From Corbicula japonica (Eukaryota > Mollusca > Bivalvia > Venerida > Cyrenidae), in the NCBI GenBank assembly GCA_038501625.1, contig JAZAYU010000034.1, forward strand, positions 3,127,102 through 3,191,101: a stretch of DNA of 64,000 nucleotides, in the 5' to 3' direction. The position numbers and the translations under genes are program-made. Positions 24,401 through 33,400 of the stretch are shown here, piece by piece. Each line of letters begins with the position of its first letter. Positions within the stretch are counted from its first letter, which is position 1. The notes beneath the pieces were generated by a model. The model did no database searches. It was given only the letters and a program-made list of their open reading frames with translations, and was not told where the DNA came from.

Positions 24401-27400
24401 TTTTATCTTACTTAGTAAAATTAGCTAATTAGGAGCAATTAAAATAGCTTTTCAGGGCTGTCACTTGAGGGAAACTTAGGAGAAGTGGTCTCCCAAAAGT
24501 GACCAGATTTCTCCCTTTTTTGAGCTATTGGAGAAGTCATTTTGCAAAGACTGTATAGGGAAAGAATGCTGTTGACTGCAAACTTCTCCATAATTCAGTA
24601 AAAATATGATAAAACTTCTCCCTGATTTGCAATTCTAGTGAGAGGCATGCTTTTTTTTAAATATTGCTTATTATTAAACCAAAGTTACATTTTCATCTAA
24701 AAATAGATGTGTGTATATTAACTTGTTCACATCATTCATTATCTTGAAGTCATTACATTACCCTGTATTATGAGTGTATTTTAACCCTTTACTGTCAATA
24801 TACACATTTTAACATCTTGTTCCTGATCAGACGTCATAGACTGGATGTACCGGCTAATCTGGATCTATACTGTTCACCTATGCAAAAGCATGTATATTTG
24901 GATTAAAGGGTTAATAATTTCCCTGTATGAAGGGAAAGAATTCGCTTTATTGGTTCAGAGAGAAGGGAGATGTGAGTGTGCCAGAAGTTTCAAAGGAGAA
25001 ATGTGTCAGCAACTTGCAGAACACTATTGATCTTTTGTATTATGTTTATTTTATGAATAGTCTATTTAGTTTATTTCAAAACACGGCAAACAATCAGTTA
25101 TAATGTAGTTAACCCTTTTACTCCATGGTTTATTACTCATATCCTCTGTGGGATATTACGGTATTATTCATATCGATGGGCAATAGATCCGAATTGGCCT
25201 GCACATATATATGAGCCGCTCCGTGAGAAAACCGGTAATAGTGACATAAACACATAATGACGTAATTGCAATTTTGACGTCACGGGTCAGTTTTGAGTAC
25301 ATGTTGACTAGAGCATGCTTGTTTACATGTTGTAAAGATTTTAGCGTGTTTAATAACTTTGGTGGAGAAATGGAGAACCACTTCAATGAATGGCGATTTA
25401 GAGGTAAGGAATTATTTTACTCAAACTGTATTCAATATGTACGAACTCATTAGAATATTTTTTTTTTGTGAACACGCCGTTTCAAATAGATCTAGATGAA
25501 AAACTGTAGGCGGTGCCATTTTTGTTTTCATTTTCATGTGGTTTTCTCATTACGAATAAAAAACATTTAATATGTGTGACATTTAAGCAATGATCGACAA
25601 ACAATTTTACAATAAATATTTTTATCAATAGGGTAAAGAGATAAGTCAAAATTATTTTTTCTAGATTTATATATTTATATCAAAAGAACAACCACTGTTT
25701 GGAGAAAAAAACACCACAGTATATATACTCCATTGTCCAGCCACTGACGGACAGACTTACGGACGGATAAAGTAATTCTAGAATATCCCACCTCATGTGG
25801 GCGTATTATAACGACTTAACTTTTAATAAATAATTCGGGCACTTGAAACGACCTTACAGGTGATTTAATAATAAATAGGCCTATCACAGAACATGCCAAA
25901 TGTTGGTGTGACTTGAATTTCAGATTGAGTTAAATCAAGTAGAGAATTGTTAAGTCCCGATTTTTATACATAAGCCACGTGTGATGGGGGATAACGGGAT
26001 ATATGCTGTGGTGGGGATATGAATCACTTTCAGTGACACTATTATTTACGTAAGTGCAGGTAGATGTTCTTGTTCATTTACGTAAACTTGTGCAGGTAGA
26101 TGTTCACACAACCTATCGCTATTATAAATGAGCTAGACATATTGTATCTTGTTTTTATAAATAAAAATACATGTTTACAATGGTTTAAGATAAAATTGGC
26201 TAATTGTTATTTCAACATTACAGGAGCTCAACCGTGAAAACCCTCGACAAATGAGAGAAAGTTGTAAAGTCGTCTGCCCATCGAAACGACGCTATGCGAT
26301 ATCAAGCATGGCAGTGGCGTGACTGGAAATCCCTTATCGGCCCAATCTTCAAACAGATGCAGGGCATTCGGTTAGTATTTTACTTTCTACCTTTAAAAAT
26401 CAGTTTTTCCATTAACTTTTTTTTCTTACATCTACTCCATTTATAAAACGAGTGACACATTTTACAAGGCGTAATGTAGTATTACTATCCCCGGCTCACG
26501 TCTTATTAGGTTATTGTTAAGTCGACATATATAAAACGTTTTTGCACATTATTATAGTTTTTATATTAGCATAACGTTTGCATTCCACGTTTATATTATC
26601 AACACTTGGTTTTTTTTTTTTTTAAGAAAATGCCAGTACTTCAGGAAGACAGCAGACGAGCCAGTACGACAAGGCGCTGGACAGCCAGACATTATGATAG
26701 ATATTCGCCGTACTGCCGCCCAAATCAACCAAGGTGAACTCCCGCCCGTCATGCCAGGTGAAATGACCCGTCAGCGTAAAGAGAACCTAAACAGAACAGT
26801 CCTGAAAACCAGGAAGCTGCGTGTCCTACACCATGATAAGACTTAGTGTTTATGTAGATACGGATTTACAGTCCTACCATTTTGACATTGTCCGTCGTAA
26901 ATTTTGGACCATGAGGTGTTATTTTGATATGTTTCGTTCTTTTTGTATCGTTACAACAGACTCATGTTGTCATTTTAAACTGTATTATTGATAGTGTTAA
27001 GTAATTGAAATAAAGACTTTATTGTTTTGTCACTATTGTAATTTTCCATTGCGGCCCTGAATAAAAAAACTAAAGATCTTGTTCTTGATTTTTCATTTAT
27101 AATGTCATTATGTGTCTGTGTTAGTTCATCGCAAGATATATCAATAAGGCCATATTCAGTGACATCTATAAAAATCGCTATATTAATTATTTTCAAGGGT
27201 CAGTTTCACGCACGTTCATTTGATTAATAAACCCGTCAGTGACGTCAGCAAACTAGTATGTTAATGTTGAAAGCATGGTATTTTGATGTCCATTAGTATA
27301 GGTTATTGTTCATTTAGAGGCTTGTATGAAAATTAAACGGTCAGGCCCAGCGCAGCTGGGCGACCGTTTAATTTTTCATTCAAGCCTCTAAATCAACTAT

Positions 27401-30400
27401 AACGTTTATAATGGTTGAAATTATTTTTGTAACTGACAAAACATTCTCCGCGTTTCCGACGCGCAACATTATGAGAATTAAGATTCGAAATATTTGAAAA
27501 ATACTGAATGGCCATTGGCTCAAAAATAATTTCAACCATTATACTTTATTATAAGCCAATAATATTAAACTGATTGTATCGACGTTGATAAAAACATGTA
27601 TGAACTCCGTTTTACAAAACAGAAAGAGATCGCTACGGTTACACAATGCACATGCATAGCGTGGTTTCGTTGTTTAGAAAAAGCCGTAGGTTTACAATTC
27701 ATATGATATTTAAAGACTGATTTTGACTAGTCATTTTTGTAATTGTTGTTTTACATTGTAGCTTCATGCAATTCATTATTTTAAATGCAACTTATTACGG
27801 TTCGTGTAAAAAAATTAAGTAGTGTGGAGAAATGATACTTCTTGTCTTTGTTACGCGAAACAACGTTATTTAATGGTTGAAATTATTTTTGAGCCAATGA
27901 CAATGCAGTTTTTTTCAAATATATCGAACCTAATTCTCATGAAGTCGCGCGTCCAAAATGTGTTTATTATAGGTCGATTTCCTCCTTCATATTGTTCGAA
28001 CATTTATTGATAGACATGTACGAGTATACAGTTCGTTAACGATCTTCAACAGTGTTCAAGGAGGCGTGACGTAGAAAGTCTGAGAAAAAGAATATCATTT
28101 AAATATTTTAGCTCTGACTTTGTTTGCTTATGAAAATCTTCTTAAATTGCTCAATCCTATATTTCATAGATACTTCTGTTATCATATAGGCGGTCAGTTT
28201 AGATCCAGATCACCCATTAAATCAATGTCATCTGATCAGTATTTGCACTTTCCCTTTTTTGTCACAAATAACCTAGTAAATATAACAGCGAGAAGTGTCG
28301 GTCGTGATCAAACTACACGGCTAAGCCCGTTGATTCAGATATAAACTATTTTGACATGCTACAGTATAAACGATTGATTTATTTAGTAAATGGTAAAATG
28401 AAACATCCACGGATGAACCCTTGTTTCTCCACCCAAGGACAGACTGCTACACAGGTTTTTTCCTAAGAGTCAGTTATGTTCACATGGTGTTTTCAGATAC
28501 AAAAATTACATATTTCTACATGTTTACGTGCTATTAATGACAAAACCACTTTTGTTTTGACTACTGATCTTTTGCATAACCATATACGGTAATTAGGCGG
28601 CGACTTTTTTATCAGTTACAAAAATAATTTCGACCATTATATACGTTATTGTTTATTTGGAGGCTGCGCTGGGCCTGACCGTTTAACTTTAATACAAGCC
28701 TCCAAATAAACTATAAGCAATGTGGAAATCAGATTTCTCGCTTTCAAAAGATATTATAGAAAACCATACCGGACAAGACTTTTGTCCACGAGTATATAAA
28801 ACTTTAAGGGAACGACTTGACGTCGACGTCATTTTTGTCTTGCTTAAACCACTGTACCTTGTGTTAGTGTTGACCAGTTTTGGTGGGCTAAAAATCATCT
28901 TAACGAGGAAATATTGGTATCATATCAACGAGAATTGATTGGGCTTTATGAATATGTAAATAACTCAAATTCGATTTTTTGGTCACTTTTGCCGGTTTTC
29001 TCATGGAGCGGCTCATATATATGTCAGGATCTACACTTATCACTTTTATATATTTTTTAGGTTATTTGTTCTGACCAAGAAGCAAACAGTATAAATCCAG
29101 ATCATGTTGCACAGGTGTGCAGGTTGATCTGGATCTACAATGGTTGCTCATGGGATATAACCCTTTCCTCCATATACACCATTACATGCATTTTTACCCA
29201 TGTGCGACCAGTGTAGATCCAGATTAGCTGGCACATCCTTTCCATCTGATCAGGATCTGCACTGGTCGCATTTTGGTCAGAAATAATCTAACAAATCAAA
29301 AAGCGAACAGTGCAGATCCTGATCAGATGGCACTGATTTGCTGGCTGATCTGGATCTACATTGGTCGCACATGCGTAAAAATGTGTATATATGGAGGAAA
29401 GGGAAAATCCATATCCCATTGTGCAGTATATTTTTTACTTTCTAATGTAATTAACAGGTCAGCAGCCATATGGTGGACCGTCTGGTAACTACCCACAACA
29501 AGGTCAATATGGAGGTCAAGGCAATTATGGGCCTGGAGGTCAGGGTCAGTCAGGATATCCTCAAGGTCAAGGCTACAATCAGAACATGGGACAACAACAG
29601 CAATATGGCCAGTATCAAGGTCAACCTAGGTACAGTGGTTACAATCGTCCCCAAGGCAACATGAACACAGGACCTATGTCAGGTAGGTTTATGTGATGGA
29701 AAGTAATGGTCTATTAATATTGACCTGTGGGTATTTAAACAGTTTTTATTAGAAATGTCATGATGATATTTTATGAGCTCACTGAGAGACAAGGTAAAGT
29801 GACAATGTATTTCATCCACACACATGTACACAGACAAGTTGTCACTTCTTGACAAAGAGCTCATCTTGCATATCAGAAAATGTTAATATTTGAATGGAAG
29901 CATAAACTTACTGTGGTATCATTAAATTTCGCTGGCACGAAATTTCGCGCAATCACCGAAAAAGACTGTTTCGCGCGGACGTAAATTCGCGCAAATCCAA
30001 ATTTTCAACAAAAAAAAATATTATCGATATTTTACTGACTGTTATTAATACCTATTGTTTATTTGAACACGCGAGGTAATCATGTGTCAGTTGGCCCCCT
30101 GTCAATTACCACTTCCTTTGTTAGTCAATTATCGGACCGCTGTTTATTCGGCGCCTCCAATTGACACGCGACCCGTTTGATCCATCTATCTGGATAATTC
30201 ATATCATAATTGGCATGTTAAATTTCGTACCCGTTTTATGGTCTAAAGTGGCAATTAATTGCGAAACAGTTACTCAAAAAAGTGTTGATAAATTAAAAAT
30301 GAGATGACAACGATATTGTGTGGTAAAACGTGACCTGATCTGTATGCGCGGACTAAATTGTCGTTCAAGTTTTGAAGTAACATAAAGCATATTCCAAAAG

Positions 30401-33400
30401 AAATTCGACAGTTATAACTAATTTTATTTTTATGCCCCCGCCATATAATGGCGGAAGGGCATATAGTGTTCACCCTGGCTGTGGGTGGGTGGGTGTGTGT
30501 GTCAGTGTGTGTGTATGTTCGAAAATCGTGTCCGCTCTGTAACTTTGTTATTTCTTATTGGATTTTAAAATAACTTGGTATGAATGTTCACCATATCAAG
30601 ACGGTGTGTCGCGTACAATACCCATGCCCGTAGGTCCAAGGTCAAGGTCACTGTTACTAAAAATAGCATTTTCTTGTCCGGGCTGTAACTTCCTTATGAT
30701 TAGAGGGATTTGAAAATAACTTGGCACAAATGTTCACCATGACAAGGCGGTGTGTCGCGTACAACACCCATGCCTGTAGGTCCAAGGTCAAGGTCACTGT
30801 TACTAAAAATAGAATTTTGTTGGAAAAATCGTGTCCGCTCTGTAACTTTGTTATTTCTTAATGGATTTTAAAATAACTTGGTATAAATATCCACCATATC
30901 AAGACGGTGTGTCGCGTACAATACCCATGCCTGTAGGTCCAAGGTCAAGGTCACTGTTACTAAAAATAGAATTTTCTTGTCCAGGCTGTAACTTCCTTAT
31001 GAATGGAGGGATTTCAAAATCACTTGGCACAAATGTTCACCATGACAAGGCGGTGTGTCGCCTACAACACCCATGCCTGTAGGTCCAAGGTCAAGGTCAC
31101 TGTTACTAAAAATAGAATTTTGTTGGAAAAATCGTGTCCGCCATGTAACTTTGTTATTTCTTATTGGATTTTAAAATAACTTGGTATGAATGTTCACCAT
31201 ATCAAGATGGTGTGTCGCGTACAATACCCATGCCTGTAGGTCCAAGGTCAAGGTCACTGTTACTAAAAATATAATTTTCTTGTCCAGGCTGTAACTTCCT
31301 TATGAATGGAGGGATTTCAAAATAACTTGGCACAAATGTTCACCATGACAAGGCGGTGTGTCGCATACAACACCCATGTCTGTAGGTCCAAGGTCAAGGT
31401 CACTGTTACTAAAAATAGAATTTTGTTGGAAAAATCGTGTCCGCTGTGTAACTTTGTTATTTCTTATTGGATTTTAAAATAACTTGGTATGAATGTTCAC
31501 CATATCAAGATGGTGTGTCGCGTACAATACCCATGCCTGTAGGTCCAAGGTCAAGGTCACTGTTACTAAAAATAGAATTTTCTTGACCGGGCTGTAACTT
31601 CCTTATGAATGGAGGGATTTCAAAATAACTTGGCACAAATGTTCACCATGACAAGGCGGTGTGTCGCGTACAACACCCATGCCTGTAGGTCCGAGGTCAA
31701 GATCACTGTTACTAAAAATAGAATTTTGTTGGAAAAATCGTGTCCGCTCTGTAACTTTGTTATTTGTTATTGGATTTTAAAATAACTTGGTATGAATGTT
31801 CACCATATCAAGACGGTGTGTCGCGTACAATACCCATGCCTGTAGGTCCAAGGTCAAGGTCACTGTTACTAAAAATAGAATTTTCTTGTCCGGGCTGTAA
31901 CTTCCTTATGAATGGAGGGATTTCAAAATAACTTGGCACAAATGTTCACCATGACAAGGCGGTGTGTCGCGTACAACACCCATGCCTGTAGGTCCAAGGT
32001 CAAGGTCACTGTTACTCAAAATAGAATTTTGTTGGAAAAATCGTGTCCCGTCTGTAACTTTCTTATTTCTTATTGGATTTTAAAATAACTTGGTATGAAT
32101 GTTCACCATATCGAGACGGTGTGTTGCGTACAGTACCCATGCCTGTAGGTCCAAGGTCAAGGTCACTGTTACTAAAAATAGAATTTTCTTGTCCGGGCTG
32201 TAACTTCCTTATGAATGGATGGATTTCAAAATAACTTCGCACAAATGTTTACCATGACAAGGCGGTGTGTCGACTACAACACCCATGCCTGTAGGTCCAA
32301 GGTCAAGGTCACTGTTACTAAAAATAAAATTTTGTTATAAAAATCTTGTCTGCTCTGTAACTTTGTTATTTCTTATAGGATTTTAAAATAACTTGGTATA
32401 AATGTTTATTATATCAAGACGATGTGTTGTGTACAATACCCATGCCTGTAGGTCCAAGGTCAAGGTCACTGTTACAAAAAATAGAAATTTCTTGTACTAG
32501 CTATAACTTCATTATTAACAGAATGATTTCAAAATAATTTGGCAGAAATGTTCACTATGACAAGGCGTTGTGTTGTGTACAATTCCCATGCCTGTAGGTC
32601 CAAGGTCAAGGTCACTATTACTAAAACCAGAATTTTCTTGTCTGGGCTGTGAGTTTGTTATTACTTATTAGATTTTCAATTAACTTGCTATAAATGTTCA
32701 CCATGACAAACATGCATAGCGGGGGCATCCGTGTCCTATGGACACATTTCTAGTTTTATTAATGCAATTATTTGAGACTTATATTTATATCAAATTGCGC
32801 TACGGGCAACTATATATAAAGTGTAGGTCCATTCGGACATAGCACGTTTCGGATACGTATGTAGAAGTTTTTGGTTTAATTTTAGCGTAGGTTTTAAATT
32901 CGCGCACTGGTCCGAGCACGAAATACGCGAAAATTAAGCCATCGCTAAATATAATGATACCACAGTATGTGAAGCATAGCAAACTGTATAGCGCTTAATA
33001 TTGGCGGTGTCAAATTTTGGCGTATTTGAGGTTTTTTATATTGGCGGGGTCATAAATTGGCGCAAACAAACCAGACCGCCAAAACCCTTGATAAAACGAT
33101 GGTCTAAAATTGGCGTCAAAATATAACATTTACGTTTAATACTACATTAATTTAACAATAGTGTGAAAACATTATCACAGCTACCTAATAATAGATTGCT
33201 TTGTTTGATTTACGACATATTCTAATTATATTTTTTGTATCAAACTGAGAAAACTGCAACATAAAATGTGCTAGTGTATCATAGTTGTCTTCCTTCCAGA
33301 TATAAAAATGGTGTTGTTATTAATTGACGATGATTTATATTGGCGGTATTTTATATTGGCGCAACTGACCTTGACCGCCAATATAGCCAAAATTAAACCC

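Larger units (their letters stand above)
25213..29014. mobile_element. 3.8-kb TIR element, ends GAGCCGCTCC, TSD ATATATAT
   Basis: Left end GAGCCGCTCCGTGAGAAAAC; right end is the complement of GTTTTCTCATGGAGCGGCTC. The direct repeat ATATATAT lies at 25205-25212 and 29015-29022. It is low-complexity, so the exact TSD is less certain than the TIR. The interior holds a candidate spliced gene (about 26285-26845), a palindrome at 27313-27392, a related segment at about 28650-28712, and a decayed family A copy at about 28190-28365. Superfamily not assigned. Confidence 0.78.
25109..29160. mobile_element. Family A MITE split by a 3.8-kb element (intron 6)
   Basis: The left piece 25109-25204 starts TTAACCC and reaches AATAGATCCGAATTGGCCTG. 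The right piece, about 29023-29160, continues with CAGGATCTACACTTATCAC and ends in the usual GATCTGGATCTAC arm. Confidence 0.7.
29911..32965. mobile_element. TA-flanked TIR element in intron 7, enclosing a Helitron-like element
   Basis: Ends CTGTGGTATCATTAAATTTC and the complement of AATATAATGATACCACAG are flanked by TA (29909-29910 and 32966-32967). Subterminal ACGAAATTTCGCGC/CGCGAAAATTAAGCC motifs are inverted. No transposase is visible; TA flanks suggest a Tc1/mariner-type MITE. Related ends occur at about 36241-36300 and 49050-49125. Confidence 0.7.

Noticed and set aside
25316..26299. Using the ATG near 25371 as the first exon of the gene in the 3.8-kb element
   Set aside because: Its gtaagg donor is good, but joining to the acceptor at about 26223 brings an immediate stop. 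I left it out of the gene model.
30432..32753. CRISPR-like array because of evenly spaced repeats
   Set aside because: The whole 146/157-bp monomer is repeated, not short repeats with unique spacers, and the host is eukaryotic.
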